In this document: piece by piece, positions 42,050 to 51,667 of the stretch
Layout of the letters: each line of letters opens with the position of its first letter
Numbering within the stretch: position 1 is the stretch's first letter
DNA from: Paracoccus sp. (in: a-proteobacteria)
GTDB lineage: Bacteria; Pseudomonadota; Alphaproteobacteria; Rhodobacterales; Rhodobacteraceae
Length of the DNA: 63,110 bases
Assembly: GCF_030538655.1 (NCBI RefSeq)
Contig: NZ_JAUNTO010000017.1
Span: forward strand, 1 to 63,110
Direction: 5' to 3'
Made by a program: the position numbers and the translations under genes
Notes under the pieces: generated by a model
What the model saw: the letters and a program-made list of their open reading frames with translations, nothing else
Told to the model about the DNA's origin: nothing
Database searches by the model: none

Positions 42050-43681
42050 ATGACCGAACATGCCTCTGCCTTTGCACCGCTGCGCTATCCCGCCTTTCGC
42101 AACCTGTGGGGGGCGACGCTGATTTCCAACTTTGGCGGCATGGTGCAGGCGGTGGGGGCGGCGTGGCTGATGACGCAACTGACCGACAGCGCCACGATGA
42201 TCGCGCTGGTCCAGGCGTCGAACACCTTGCCGATCATGGCGTTGGCGTTGGTATCGGGCGCGCTGGCCGACATCTTTGACCGGCGGCGGCTGCTGTTGTT
42301 GGCGCAGGGGTTCATGGCGGTTGTGTCCGTGCTGTTGGCGGTGGTCGCGTGGCACGGCGGGGTTACGCCATGGATGCTGCTGGGCTTTACCTTTCTGATC
42401 GGGGCGGGGCAGGCGGTCTATAACCCGCCATGGCAGGCGTCGCAGGGCGATCTGGTGCCACGGCGGGATCTGCCTGCGGCGGTGTCGCTGAACTCGGTCG
42501 GGTTTAATCTGATGCGCAGCGTTGGTCCGGCGGCGGGCGGTTTTATCACCGCCGCCTTTGGTGCGCCGGTGGCCTTTGTCATCAACGCGCTCAGCTATCT
42601 GCCGCTGATCGGGGCGCTGATCCGCTGGCGTCCGCAAGCCGCGCCGCGCACCATGACGCCCGAGCCGTTCTTTGCCGCCGTGGGTGCCGGGCTGCGTTAT
42701 GTCGCGCTGTCACCAAATCTGATGCGAGTGATTGCACGCGGGGCGCTGTTCGGTTTTGCGGCCATTGCGGTGCTGGCGCTGCTGCCGCTGGTCGCCGCCC
42801 GCCACCCCGAGGGCGGCTCGCTGCTGCTGGGGGCACTGCTGGGCTGTTATGGCATGGGAGCGATTGGTGGTGCGCTGCTGAACCCGCGCATCCGGGCGCG
42901 GTTCAACAATGAAAAGATCGTCCGCACTGCCTTTGCCGGTTTTGCGCTGGCCGCCGCTACGCTGGCGCTGACCGATTCCGTCTGGGCACATGCTGCCGCG
43001 ATGCTGCCCGCCGGGGCGTCATGGGTGCTGGCGCTGTCATTGTTCAATGTCACCGTGCAGCTGTCCACGCCGCGCTGGGTCGTGGCCCGTGCGCTGGCGC
43101 TGTATCAGACGGCGGTGTTCGGCGGCATGGCGGCAGGCGCCTGGGTCTGGGGCATGACGGCGGGTGTCTATGGCATCGAAACCGCATTCCTGTCGGCGGC
43201 GGGGTTGCTGGCGCTGGGGGCGCTGATCGGGTTCTGGTTCACCGCGCCCGAATTTGGCGCTGTCGATCTGGACCCGGTGAACCGCTTTCAGGAACCGCAG
43301 CTCAGCCTTGATCTGCGGGGCCGGTCGGGGCCGATCATGGTGATGGTCGATTACCAGATCGACCAGTCCGACGTGCCGGAATTCCTGCGCCTGATGCGTC
43401 AGCGCCGCGCCATCCGCCGCCGTGACGGGGCGCGCAACTGGGCCTTGCTGCGCGATCTGGAAAACCCGGCCATGTGGTCGGAAAGCTATCACATCGCCAC
43501 ATGGGACGAATACGTCCGCCACAACCTGCGCCGCACGAAAACCGACAATCAGGTGACCGAGGCGCTGCGCGTCCTGCATCGCGGCGAGGGTGCCCCGCAT
43601 GTCCACCGCATGATCGAGCGTCACAACGTCACCCCCGCCGATGACATCCCCCTGCGTGGCAAGATAGAAATTCCGCACTGA
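42050..43681 (+). CDS. MFS transporter (EntS-like) with C-terminal cytosolic domain
   Basis: A 543-residue protein. About 400 residues form 10-12 membrane helices of the MFS_3/enterobactin exporter-like group (FRNLWGATLISNFGGMVQAV, GALADIFDRRRLLLLAQGF, SLNSVGFNLMRSVGPAAGGF). A soluble domain of about 110 residues from residue 430 resembles an antibiotic biosynthesis monooxygenase-type ferredoxin fold (MVMVDYQIDQSDVPEFLRLM). This fusion is common for predicted exporters in proteobacteria. The substrate is unknown. Confidence 0.88.
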   Translation: MTEHASAFAPLRYPAFRNLWGATLISNFGGMVQAVGAAWLMTQLTDSATMIALVQASNTLPIMALALVSGALADIFDRRRLLLLAQGFMAVVSVLLAVVAWHGGVTPWMLLGFTFLIGAGQAVYNPPWQASQGDLVPRRDLPAAVSLNSVGFNLMRSVGPAAGGFITAAFGAPVAFVINALSYLPLIGALIRWRPQAAPRTMTPEPFFAAVGAGLRYVALSPNLMRVIARGALFGFAAIAVLALLPLVAARHPEGGSLLLGALLGCYGMGAIGGALLNPRIRARFNNEKIVRTAFAGFALAAATLALTDSVWAHAAAMLPAGASWVLALSLFNVTVQLSTPRWVVARALALYQTAVFGGMAAGAWVWGMTAGVYGIETAFLSAAGLLALGALIGFWFTAPEFGAVDLDPVNRFQEPQLSLDLRGRSGPIMVMVDYQIDQSDVPEFLRLMRQRRAIRRRDGARNWALLRDLENPAMWSESYHIATWDEYVRHNLRRTKTDNQVTEALRVLHRGEGAPHVHRMIERHNVTPADDIPLRGKIEIPH

Positions 43682-43802
43682 GGATGCGTTTTGCCCGCGC
43701 GCGCGTGGGGTGTTCGTGTCTTGTGCTGCTGTTTACCGGATATTAAGTGGCACTCGGGTATGGTCCCTCTGTGCAGGGGGCTGCGACCATCCAGAGGCTG
43801 AC

Positions 43803-44894
43803 ATGGCAGAATATACCGTTTTTTATATTCCTTTATCCGAGCTGAGCATCACCAACCCGACTGGTCCCTTCGGGGGTAGTAGCGGCAAGCTGTTCCCCGA
43901 TGCCGACATTGCCAACAGTCTTGCCGCCAATGCTGTCAACCGCGGGCGGTTCGTCTGGGGCGGGCAGGGGGGCTATGCGCTTCGGGTCTCGGACGATGAC
44001 GGTAACTTCAACGATGATAGTGACAGCGGTCAACGCATCGCCACCTCGGCCGAGGGCTTTCCGGCTGGCACCCCGGTCGAGCTGCAATACGGCTATATCA
44101 TGGATGGCAGCGACGGGTCAGAACTCACGATCTATACGGTCGCTTTCAACAACCTCAACGGTGGCAACCAGACCGTTTATGGTATCGTCGCCAACAAGGA
44201 AATCGTGCCGGGTGTCACCTATACCGTGCGCCCCTCCGGCTATTACCACATCGTCAACCCGTCTTACGATTCCATCTACTGCTTTACCGCTGGTGTGATG
44301 ATCGACACGCCGCAGGGGCCGGTGCGGGTCGAAAGCCTGAATGTGGGCGATCTGGTGCTGACCCGCGATCACGGCGCGCAGCCGCTGCGCTGGATCGGGC
44401 GACGCAGGCTGGGGGGTGCCGAACTGGCGGCCGCGCCGAATCTGCGCCCGATCCGTATTGCCGCCGGGGCGATTGCGCCGGGGGTGCCGGACGCTGATCT
44501 GGTCGTTTCGCCCCAGCATCGGGTGTTGGTGCGGTCGCAAATCGCGCAGCGGATGTTCGGCACGAACGAAGTGCTGGTGGCCGCCAAACAGCTTTGTGCA
44601 CTGGATGGCATCGACTGCGCCGATGATTTGCCCGAGGTCGAGTATATCCACCTGCTGTTCGATCGGCACGAGGTGGTGATTTCCAACGGCGCGGAAACGG
44701 AATCGCTGTATACCGGGGCCGAGGCGATGCGGGCGGTTGGCCCGGCGGCGCAGGCCGAGATATTTACGCTGTTTCCCGAACTGCGTCACCGCGACGATGC
44801 GCTGCCTGCCGCGCGGGTTCTGGTTCCGGGCCGCATGGGCCGCAAGCTGGCCAGCCGTCACGCGCAGAATCGCCGACCGCTGATCTGTGCCTAG
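43803..44894 (+). CDS. Hint-domain protein
   Basis: A 363-residue protein. The first 160 residues are beta-rich with Gly/Asn/Asp-rich stretches and no signal peptide. From CFTAGVMIDTPQGPVRVESL (Cys about residue 160), with NVGDLVLTRDHGAQPLRWIG, VVSPQHRVLV and HLLFDRHEVVISNG, it is a Hint_2-type (Hedgehog/intein-like) domain. The Cys following a short hydrophobic turn is the normal first residue of a self-cleaving Hint module. No clear C-terminal extein follows, so N-terminal cleavage or ester transfer rather than splicing is possible. Relatives are often secreted by type I systems; none is encoded here. Confidence 0.85.
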   Translation: MAEYTVFYIPLSELSITNPTGPFGGSSGKLFPDADIANSLAANAVNRGRFVWGGQGGYALRVSDDDGNFNDDSDSGQRIATSAEGFPAGTPVELQYGYIMDGSDGSELTIYTVAFNNLNGGNQTVYGIVANKEIVPGVTYTVRPSGYYHIVNPSYDSIYCFTAGVMIDTPQGPVRVESLNVGDLVLTRDHGAQPLRWIGRRRLGGAELAAAPNLRPIRIAAGAIAPGVPDADLVVSPQHRVLVRSQIAQRMFGTNEVLVAAKQLCALDGIDCADDLPEVEYIHLLFDRHEVVISNGAETESLYTGAEAMRAVGPAAQAEIFTLFPELRHRDDALPAARVLVPGRMGRKLASRHAQNRRPLICA

Positions 44895-44944
44895 CATATT
44901 GGCCTGCTGATCCATGGTCGGGTGGGGCAGGGTAAAACTGCCCG

Positions 44945-44967
44945 GCCCCGCCTTGGCCGGGGCGTTT
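44945..44967 (+). terminator. Probable terminator after the Hint-domain gene
   Basis: GCCCCG and CGGGGC form a short stem around a seven-base loop followed by GTTT, 51 bases after the stop. The weak T tract lowers confidence. Confidence 0.5.
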
Positions 44968-45018
44968 GAACCGCTGTATGAATCCGCTTGGGCCACGTTG
45001 GTCTTTGCGGCTTCGCGC

Positions 45019-46461
45019 CTATCCGTGCCAAGCCGCGACGGTTTTCAGCACCGAAAAGCCATACAGCGCCTCGAACCCTTTTTCGCGGCCATGCCCCGAC
45101 AGGCCGCTGCCGCCAAAGGGCAGTTCCACTCCGCCGCCTGCGCCGTAATTGTTCAGAAACACCTGACCCGAGCGGACCGCCCGTGCCAGCCGCATCGCCC
45201 GGCCGCCGTTTTCCGTCCAGACCCCGGCGACCAGCCCGTAATCGGTGCCATTGGCGATCTGCACCGCCTCGGTTTCGTCGTCAAAGGGGATGACGACCTG
45301 CACCGGACCAAAGATTTCCTCTTGCGCCAAGGGGTGATCGGGTCTGGCTCCGATCAGCAGGGTGGGGGGCACATAGAACCCGCCTTCGGCTGCGCCATCG
45401 ACCACACGGCCCCGCGCGGCCACCGTCAGATCGCCGCCGCGTTCCAGATAGCCCGTCACCACCTTGCGCTGGCGGGCGGAAATCAGTGGGCCGACATCGT
45501 AATCATCGACGGCAGGCCCGACCCGCAATGCGCCATAGGCCTCGGCCATGCGTGCCACCACGGCGTCATAAACCCCGCGCTGCACCAGAATGCGGCTGGC
45601 GGCGGAACAGGTCTGCCCGGCATTCTGCACCCCGGCATTGACCAGAAACGGCAAGGCGCGGTCCAGATCAGCGTCATCGAACACGATCTGCGGCGACTTG
45701 CCGCCCAGTTCCAGCGTCACCGGCACGATATTCTGCGCCGCCGTCTGCTGGATCAGCCGCCCCACCCCGACCGAGCCGGTAAAGGACAGGTGCCGCACCC
45801 CCGGATGTGCCGACAGCGCCGCGCCCGCCTCTGCGCCCAGACCCGGCACAATATTCAGCGCGCCGGGCGGCAAACCCGCATCGACAGCAATGCGGCCAAA
45901 GGCCAGCGCGGTCAGGCTGGCATCCTCGGCCGGTTTCAGCACCGCCGCATTGCCCATGGCCAGGGCCGCCCCGACCGACCGGCCAATGATCTGCATCGGA
46001 TAGTTCCACGGGATGATATGGCCCGTCACCCCATGCGGCTCGCGCAGCGTGTAAACGGTATAGCCGTTCTGATAGGGGATCGTCTCGCCCATCAGCTTGT
46101 CGGCGGCACCGCCGTAAAACTCGCAGTAACGGGCCAGCGCGATGGCGTCGGCGCGCGCCTGCCGCAAGGGCTTGCCCACGTCCAGCGCCTCAAGCTGTGC
46201 CAGTTCCTCGGCCCGCTGCGCGACCAGAACGCCGATGCGAGTCAGCACGCGGCCGCGTTCCGCAGCCGTCATGGCCCCCCATTCGCCCGACAGCGCGCTT
46301 TGCGCCGCCGCCACCGCCGCATCCACCTGAAGCGCGCCGCAGTGGACGATCTGGCCCATCGTTTCGCCGGTTGAGGGGTTGACCACCGGCAGATGCGCCC
46401 CGGCGTCCAGCCATCGCCCGCCGATCAGATATTGCGCCGTGTCAAACCATGCCTTGTCCAT
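45019..46461 (-). CDS. Aldehyde dehydrogenase family protein
   Basis: A 480-residue NAD(P)-dependent dehydrogenase. It has the Glu active-site segment VTLELGGKSPQIVFDDADLD, the catalytic Cys in QNAGQTCSAASRILVQRG, and the cofactor loop FTGSVGVGRLIQQTAA. Substrates are probably amine-derived or semialdehyde compounds, but this is not resolved. It lies 42 bases downstream of the ABC ATPase gene on the same strand, suggesting that the transporter imports a compound whose aldehyde is oxidised here. The ATG at 46461 gives the family N-terminus. Confidence 0.92.
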   Translation of the reverse strand: MDKAWFDTAQYLIGGRWLDAGAHLPVVNPSTGETMGQIVHCGALQVDAAVAAAQSALSGEWGAMTAAERGRVLTRIGVLVAQRAEELAQLEALDVGKPLRQARADAIALARYCEFYGGAADKLMGETIPYQNGYTVYTLREPHGVTGHIIPWNYPMQIIGRSVGAALAMGNAAVLKPAEDASLTALAFGRIAVDAGLPPGALNIVPGLGAEAGAALSAHPGVRHLSFTGSVGVGRLIQQTAAQNIVPVTLELGGKSPQIVFDDADLDRALPFLVNAGVQNAGQTCSAASRILVQRGVYDAVVARMAEAYGALRVGPAVDDYDVGPLISARQRKVVTGYLERGGDLTVAARGRVVDGAAEGGFYVPPTLLIGARPDHPLAQEEIFGPVQVVIPFDDETEAVQIANGTDYGLVAGVWTENGGRAMRLARAVRSGQVFLNNYGAGGGVELPFGGSGLSGHGREKGFEALYGFSVLKTVAAWHG

Positions 46462-46503
46462 TGCCCGCTTCCTGTTTGTCAAAATACGCATCCAGCCATG
46501 CCG

Positions 46504-48060
46504 TCACGTGTGACCGTTCATCGGGTCATCCGCCCAGCCATCGGGAATCCGGGGCACGGCCGCCATCAGGGTCTGCGTAACCTGATGCTGTGGCGCATCC
46601 ATCACCGCCCCGGTATCGCCCGATTCCACGATACGCCCGGCGTCCATCACCAGCACGCGGTCGGTGATGCCGCGGACCACCGACAGGTCATGGCTGATGA
46701 ACAGGTAGGACAGCCCGTGATGGGCGCGCAGATCGGCCAGCAGATCCAGCACCTTGGCCCGCACCTGCACATCCAGCGCGGACACTGCCTCGTCCAGCAC
46801 GATCAGCCTTGGTCGAATAATCAGTGCGCGGGCAATCGCGATCCGCTGCCGCTGGCCGCCGCTGAATTCGTGGATGTATTTGCGCCCGTCCGAGGCCGAC
46901 AGCCCGACCGATTCCAGCGCCGCGCCCACCTGCCGCCGCCAGTCGTCGGGGCGGCCCACCAGATGAAATGGCTCGGCCACCAGCCGGTCCACCCGCCAGC
47001 GCGGGTTAAAGCTGCCGAACGGGTCCTGGAACACCACCTGCACCCGTGCCCGGACCGCTGCCGGCATCTTGGCCCGCACCTCGTCCCCGCCCAGCCAGAT
47101 GTGCCCCTCGGCCAGCGGGTCCAGCCCAAGGATCGCCCGTGTCAGCGTCGACTTCCCGCAGCCCGATCCGCCGACCAGCCCGACGCTTTCCCCCGCCGCA
47201 ATCGTCAGGCTGACCCCATCCACGGCCCGCAGCCCGCCATAGTCGCGGACCGCATCCTGAACCCGCAGCACCGGCGGGCCGTCCAGCGCCGCCACACGCA
47301 CAGGCACATGGCGCGAGGCGGCGAACAGCGCCCGCGTATAGGGGTGGCTTTGGGTGCGAAACAGCGCCTCGGTCTCGCCTTCCTCGACGATCTGCCCGGC
47401 CTGCATGACAGCGACCTGATCGGCCATACCCGCCACCACCGCCAGATCATGCGTCACCAGCAGCAGCGCCATCCCCTCATCCCGCACCAGCCCGCGCAAC
47501 AGGTCCAATATCTGCGCCTGCGTCGTCACGTCCAGCGCCGTCGTCGGCTCATCCGCGATCAGCAGGTCGGGGCGTTCCGCGATGGCGAGGGCAATCGCCA
47601 CCCGCTGCCGCTGCCCGCCGGACAGCTGATGCGGGTAAAGGTCCAGCGGAAAACGCGGCGCCGTTAAACCCACCCGATCCAGCCTTTCGCGCGCCCGCGC
47701 CATCGCCGCCGCACGGTCCAGCCCATGCAGCCGCGCCGCCTCGGCCACCTGATCGCCGATGGTCATCAGCGGGTTCAGCGCCGTCATCGGTTCCTGAAAG
47801 ATCATCCCGATGCGCCGCCCGCGCACCCGGCACATCTCGCGTTCCGGCAGGATCAGCAGATCCCGCCCGTCCAGCGCGACACGGCCCGATACCGCCGCCC
47901 CATGCGGCAACAGCCCCATGATCGCCAGCGCCGTCATCGACTTGCCCGAGCCGCTTTCGCCGACCAGCCCGGTGATCGTCCCCGGCGCAAGCGTCAGGTC
48001 CACATCGCGCAGCACATCCGCCCCGCCGATGCTGATGGCCAGATCGGAAACCTCGATCAT
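46504..48060 (-). CDS. Peptide/nickel-type ABC transporter, fused double ATP-binding protein
   Basis: A 518-residue protein with two ABC domains. The first has [22 protein letters not shown] and [14 protein letters not shown]. The second, from about residue 265, has [24 protein letters not shown] and [14 protein letters not shown]. It is shorter than the fused ATPase at 9 kb and lacks one of the long C-terminal extensions. The start at 48060 overlaps the permease gene as ATGA. It would energise the adjacent permeases. Confidence 0.93.
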   Translation of the reverse strand: MIEVSDLAISIGGADVLRDVDLTLAPGTITGLVGESGSGKSMTALAIMGLLPHGAAVSGRVALDGRDLLILPEREMCRVRGRRIGMIFQEPMTALNPLMTIGDQVAEAARLHGLDRAAAMARARERLDRVGLTAPRFPLDLYPHQLSGGQRQRVAIALAIAERPDLLIADEPTTALDVTTQAQILDLLRGLVRDEGMALLLVTHDLAVVAGMADQVAVMQAGQIVEEGETEALFRTQSHPYTRALFAASRHVPVRVAALDGPPVLRVQDAVRDYGGLRAVDGVSLTIAAGESVGLVGGSGCGKSTLTRAILGLDPLAEGHIWLGGDEVRAKMPAAVRARVQVVFQDPFGSFNPRWRVDRLVAEPFHLVGRPDDWRRQVGAALESVGLSASDGRKYIHEFSGGQRQRIAIARALIIRPRLIVLDEAVSALDVQVRAKVLDLLADLRAHHGLSYLFISHDLSVVRGITDRVLVMDAGRIVESGDTGAVMDAPQHQVTQTLMAAVPRIPDGWADDPMNGHT

Positions 48061-48869
48061 CGCATCACCCGCAGCCTTGGGTCCAGCCAGTCGCGCAAGC
48101 CGTCGCCCAGCAAATTCAGTCCCAGAACCGTCAGCACGATGCACAATCCGGGGATCACCGCGACATGCGGGGCCAGCGTCACCATCGTCTGCGCCTCGGC
48201 CAGCATCCGGCCCCAGCTTGGGATGGGCGGCTGCGCGCCAAGGCCGACGTAAGACAGCCCGGCCTCGGCCAATATCCCCAGCGAAAACTGGATCGTCCCC
48301 TGCACGATCAACAGGTTGGCGATATTGGGCAGGATATGTTCGACGCTGATGCGCACCCCGCCCTTGCCCGCGACCTCGGCGGCGCGGATGTAATCCAGCA
48401 CCCAGATCGGCAAAGCTCCGCCGCGTGTCACCCGCGCAAAGACCGGGATGTTGAATATGCCGATGGCGATGATGGCGTTTATTGCGCTTGGTCCCAGAGC
48501 GGCGGCCAGCAGGATGGCGATGACCAGCGCCGGAAAGGCAAAGATCAGGTCGTTGCCCCGCATCACCACTTCATCGACCCAGCCGCCGCGATGCGCCGCG
48601 GCGATCAGGCCCAGCGGCACACCCGCGCCCATGCCGATGCCCACCGCCACCACCGCCACCGCGATGGATGTGCGCGCGCCGACCATCACCATCGACAGGA
48701 TGTCGCGGCCCAGATGGTCGGTGCCAAAGGGATGTGCGACCGATGGCGGTTGCAGCCGCGCCGCGATGTTCAGCGTCACCACATCGCCCGGCGTCCAGAT
48801 CAGCGACACCGCCGCCGCCACCAGCGCCAGCCCGGTCAGCAGGCCGCCAAGGATCAGTCCCCATCTCAT
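48057..48869 (-). CDS. ABC transporter permease (DppC type)
   Basis: A 270-residue permease starting MRWGLILGGLLTGLALVAAA. It contains FGTDHLGRDILSMVMVGART, a DppC-family hallmark, and the EAA loop AAEVAGKGGVRISVEHILPN. It overlaps the genes on both sides by four bases. It partners the DppB-type permease. Confidence 0.93.
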   Translation of the reverse strand: MRWGLILGGLLTGLALVAAAVSLIWTPGDVVTLNIAARLQPPSVAHPFGTDHLGRDILSMVMVGARTSIAVAVVAVGIGMGAGVPLGLIAAAHRGGWVDEVVMRGNDLIFAFPALVIAILLAAALGPSAINAIIAIGIFNIPVFARVTRGGALPIWVLDYIRAAEVAGKGGVRISVEHILPNIANLLIVQGTIQFSLGILAEAGLSYVGLGAQPPIPSWGRMLAEAQTMVTLAPHVAVIPGLCIVLTVLGLNLLGDGLRDWLDPRLRVMR

Positions 48870-49807
48870 CGTGCGCGCAGCCTCGGGTCCACGGCGGCAT
48901 AGGCCAGATCGACGACGAACGTGACCAAAATCACCGCCGCCACCATCACCAGCACTGCCGATTGCACCACGATCAGATCGCGCTGTGTGATCGCCTGAAA
49001 GATCAACCGCCCAAGGCCGGGCAGGTAGAACACGTTCTCGATGATGATCGCGCCTGCCAGCAGAAAGGAAAACTGCATCCCCATGATCGTCAGCACCGGG
49101 ATCAGCGCATTGCGCAGCCCGTGGCGGCGCAGGGTCTGGCCGCGCGTCAGCCCCTTGGCCCGCGCCGTGCGGATGTAATCCTGCCCCAGCGTCTCGATCA
49201 GGGCCGACCGCAGCACGCGCGCCAGAATCGCCGCCTGTGGCAGCGCCAGTGCCACGGCGGGCAGGATCAGCGATTTCAGCGCAGCGGCGGGATTGCCCCA
49301 GCCCGGAAAGCCACCGGCGGGCAGCAGCCGCAGGTTCACCGCGAACAGCAGCACCAGCAGCATGGCGAACCAGAAATTCGGCAGCGCGATACCCAGTTGC
49401 GTCGCGCCGATGACCGCCGCATCGCCCGCCCGGCCCCGGCGGCTGGCCGCATACATCCCGGCGGGAAAGGCGATCACCACCGCCAGCAGCAGCGCCATCA
49501 GTGCCAGCGGCAGCGACACCTGCACCCGGTCGGCAATCAGCCCGGCCACCGGGGTTTTATAGGTAAAGCTCTGCCCCAGATCGCCGGTCAGCACCCCACC
49601 CAGCCAAGCGGCATAGCGCACCGGCCAGGGCTGATCCAACCCCATCTGCGCCCGCAGCGCGGCCAGCGTTTCGGGCTGCGCGCCGGTGCCCAGCATAAAG
49701 CTGGCCGGATCGCCCGGCACCAGCGCCACGACCGAAAAGATCAGGGCTGAAGCCACCAGCAGGCTCAGCCCCAACGAGATCAGACGCCGGATCAGGTATC
49801 GCAACAT
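48866..49807 (-). CDS. ABC transporter permease (DppB type)
   Basis: A 313-residue permease starting MLRYLIRRLISLGLSLLVAS. It contains SALIETLGQDYIRTARAKGL (EAA loop) and FSFLLAGAIIIENVFYLPGL, both standard for DppB. It is the first gene of the operon 49807-45019, which has permease, permease and double ATPase but no binding-protein gene. It is divergent from the ScfR-type regulator with 115 bases between starts. Confidence 0.93.
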   Translation of the reverse strand: MLRYLIRRLISLGLSLLVASALIFSVVALVPGDPASFMLGTGAQPETLAALRAQMGLDQPWPVRYAAWLGGVLTGDLGQSFTYKTPVAGLIADRVQVSLPLALMALLLAVVIAFPAGMYAASRRGRAGDAAVIGATQLGIALPNFWFAMLLVLLFAVNLRLLPAGGFPGWGNPAAALKSLILPAVALALPQAAILARVLRSALIETLGQDYIRTARAKGLTRGQTLRRHGLRNALIPVLTIMGMQFSFLLAGAIIIENVFYLPGLGRLIFQAITQRDLIVVQSAVLVMVAAVILVTFVVDLAYAAVDPRLRAR

Positions 49808-49922
49808 GGGCCGACGCTAACGCGCGACATCCCGGCGGTAAAGCGGGGCCGGGCGCAGAAATGCCGTTTCCCGGTCGGGCCGCGTGAATTGACCTGCGGC
49901 GCGTCGCGCGCTTGAATGCGGC

Positions 49923-51197
49923 ATGACCATGCGCAGCACCGCCGCCCATCCCGCCACCGGCTCTGGCCTGACGGGCACCCGTATCCGCGAACGACGGCTG
50001 TCGCTGTCGCGGCGGCAGGCGGATGTGGCGCGGGCGGCGGGGATCTCGGCGGCGTATCTGAACCTGATCGAACATAACCGCCGCCCCGTCAGCCCCGATC
50101 TGATCGCGCGGCTGGCGCAGGCGCTGGACGTGCCGCCCGAGGAATTGGCCTCGGGCCGCGAGGAAGCCCGCATCGCCGCCCTGCGTGAAGCCGCCGCCCG
50201 CCAGCCCGCCACCCCCGCTGAAGTCGATCAGGCGGCGGAATTTCTGGCGCGCTTTCCCGGTTGGGCCGCCGTGCTGACCGGCCTGTCGCAGCGCGCGGGC
50301 GTGATGGAGCGGCGATTGATCCATATGTCCGACCGCATGTCGCATGACCCCTATCTGCCCGCCGCGCTACACGAGGTGCTGTCGGCGGTGACATCGCTGC
50401 GGGCGTCGGCCTCGATTCTGGCCGAGGGGGGCGATCTGCCCGATGAGTGGGGCGCCCGTTTCCGCGCCAACCTGCAAGAGGACAGCAACCGTCTGTCGGC
50501 CACCGTGCAGGCCGTCGCCGCGCATCTGGACACCTTCGAGGCCGAAGGGGCCACGTTCACCCCCACCGAGGAGGTCGAGGCATGGATGGCCGCCGGAATG
50601 CCGCCGGTGGGCGACAGCGCCGATCTGGCATCCGATGCCGCCCGCGCCATGGCCCGCGCGCATCTGGCCGATCAGGGGCGCGACCGCGAGGCGCTGCCGG
50701 ATGCCGCAGTGATCGCGGCGCTGGACGATGGGGCCGACCTGCCCGCGCTGGCGGTGGCGCTGGATTGCCCGCCCGATCTGGTTATGCGGCGGCTGGTGGC
50801 CTTGCGTCCGCCCGGCTTTGCGCAGGCGGGGCTGCTGGTGTGCGACGGGGCGGGGGCGCTGGTGCTGCGCCGCCCGCCGCCGGGGTTTCCGCTGGCCCGG
50901 CTGGGCGATCATTGCGCGGTGCTGCCGATCTATCAGGCGCTGGCGCAGCCGCATGTCATCCTCCGCGTTATCGTTGACACGCCCGAAGGGCAGCGGTTCG
51001 ATACCTATTCCTATGCCCGGCGCAGTCAGCCCCACGGGCTGGACGGCCCGGTTCTGACCCGTGCGCAGATGCTGATTCTGCCTGTGTCCGCCGCCGTGCC
51101 CGCCGGCCCTGTCATCGGCATTGGACCGACGTGTCGCATTTGCCCGCGCGGGACATGCCCGGCCCGGCGCGAACCGTCGATTCTGGCCCCGATCTGA
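49923..51197 (+). CDS. XRE-type regulator of the short-chain fatty acyl-CoA family (ScfR-like)
   Basis: A 424-residue regulator with an N-terminal XRE HTH (SLSRRQADVARAAGISAAYL then NLIEHNRRPVSPDLIARLAQ). A middle segment (residues 140-200) resembles a HisKA dimerisation helix without the catalytic His context. The C-terminal part ends in the Cys-rich CRICPRGTCPARREPSI typical of short-chain fatty acyl-CoA regulators. This group is expected to respond to acyl-CoAs such as propionyl- or acetyl-CoA. It is upstream of and co-oriented with the response regulator and the SLC5-kinase, which supports a carboxylate-sensing role. Confidence 0.82.
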   Translation: MTMRSTAAHPATGSGLTGTRIRERRLSLSRRQADVARAAGISAAYLNLIEHNRRPVSPDLIARLAQALDVPPEELASGREEARIAALREAAARQPATPAEVDQAAEFLARFPGWAAVLTGLSQRAGVMERRLIHMSDRMSHDPYLPAALHEVLSAVTSLRASASILAEGGDLPDEWGARFRANLQEDSNRLSATVQAVAAHLDTFEAEGATFTPTEEVEAWMAAGMPPVGDSADLASDAARAMARAHLADQGRDREALPDAAVIAALDDGADLPALAVALDCPPDLVMRRLVALRPPGFAQAGLLVCDGAGALVLRRPPPGFPLARLGDHCAVLPIYQALAQPHVILRVIVDTPEGQRFDTYSYARRSQPHGLDGPVLTRAQMLILPVSAAVPAGPVIGIGPTCRICPRGTCPARREPSILAPI

Positions 51198-51218
51198 CCG
51201 TGCGGCGCAACCCGCGCT

Positions 51219-51247
51219 TTGACAGGCCGCATCACCACGCGCATAGT
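51219..51247 (+). promoter_or_regulatory. Sigma-70 promoter before the response regulator
   Basis: A consensus -35 TTGACA at 51219-51224 is spaced exactly 17 bases from CATAGT at 51242-51247 (four of six -10 matches). The GTG start is 31 bases further on. This gives the two-component genes their own promoter. Confidence 0.6.
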
Positions 51248-51277
51248 AAAACGCGGAGGAAGCAGGAGGATAGCAGC

Positions 51278-51667
51278 GTGCCGCAGGCCATCGACATCCT
51301 GCTGGTCGAGGATGACACCAATATCGCCGTCGCCCTGACCTTTATCCTGTCGCGCGCGGGCTGGCGAGTGCGGCAGCATGATGACGGCGAAGGCGCGAAT
51401 GATCTGCTGCGCGCGACCCGGCCGCGGCTGGTCATTCTGGACCTGATGTTGCCCGGTCTGTCGGGGGCCGAGGTGCTGGCCCGGCTGCGCGCCGATCCTG
51501 ACCCGGATCTGGCGGCGACGCGGGTGCTGATGCTGACGGCGCGCGGCCAGCCGGAAAACAATGCGCCGGGTGCCGACGCCTATCTGGCCAAGCCCTTTGC
51601 CAATGACGAACTGCGCGATCTGGTCGGCAGCCTGCTGGGCGAACAGGGGGGGACGCGTGATGCCTGA
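51278..51667 (+). CDS. Single-domain response regulator (receiver only)
   Basis: A 129-residue receiver domain with the acidic pair VEDD near the N-terminus, the phosphoacceptor Asp in LVILDLMLPGLSG, Thr in MLTARGQ and Lys in LAKPFANDEL. No output domain is present, so it would act by protein interaction or as a phosphate sink. It starts at GTG after a strong AGGAGGA element. It overlaps the next gene by 8 bases and lies upstream of its likely kinase. Confidence 0.9.
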   Translation: MPQAIDILLVEDDTNIAVALTFILSRAGWRVRQHDDGEGANDLLRATRPRLVILDLMLPGLSGAEVLARLRADPDPDLAATRVLMLTARGQPENNAPGADAYLAKPFANDELRDLVGSLLGEQGGTRDA

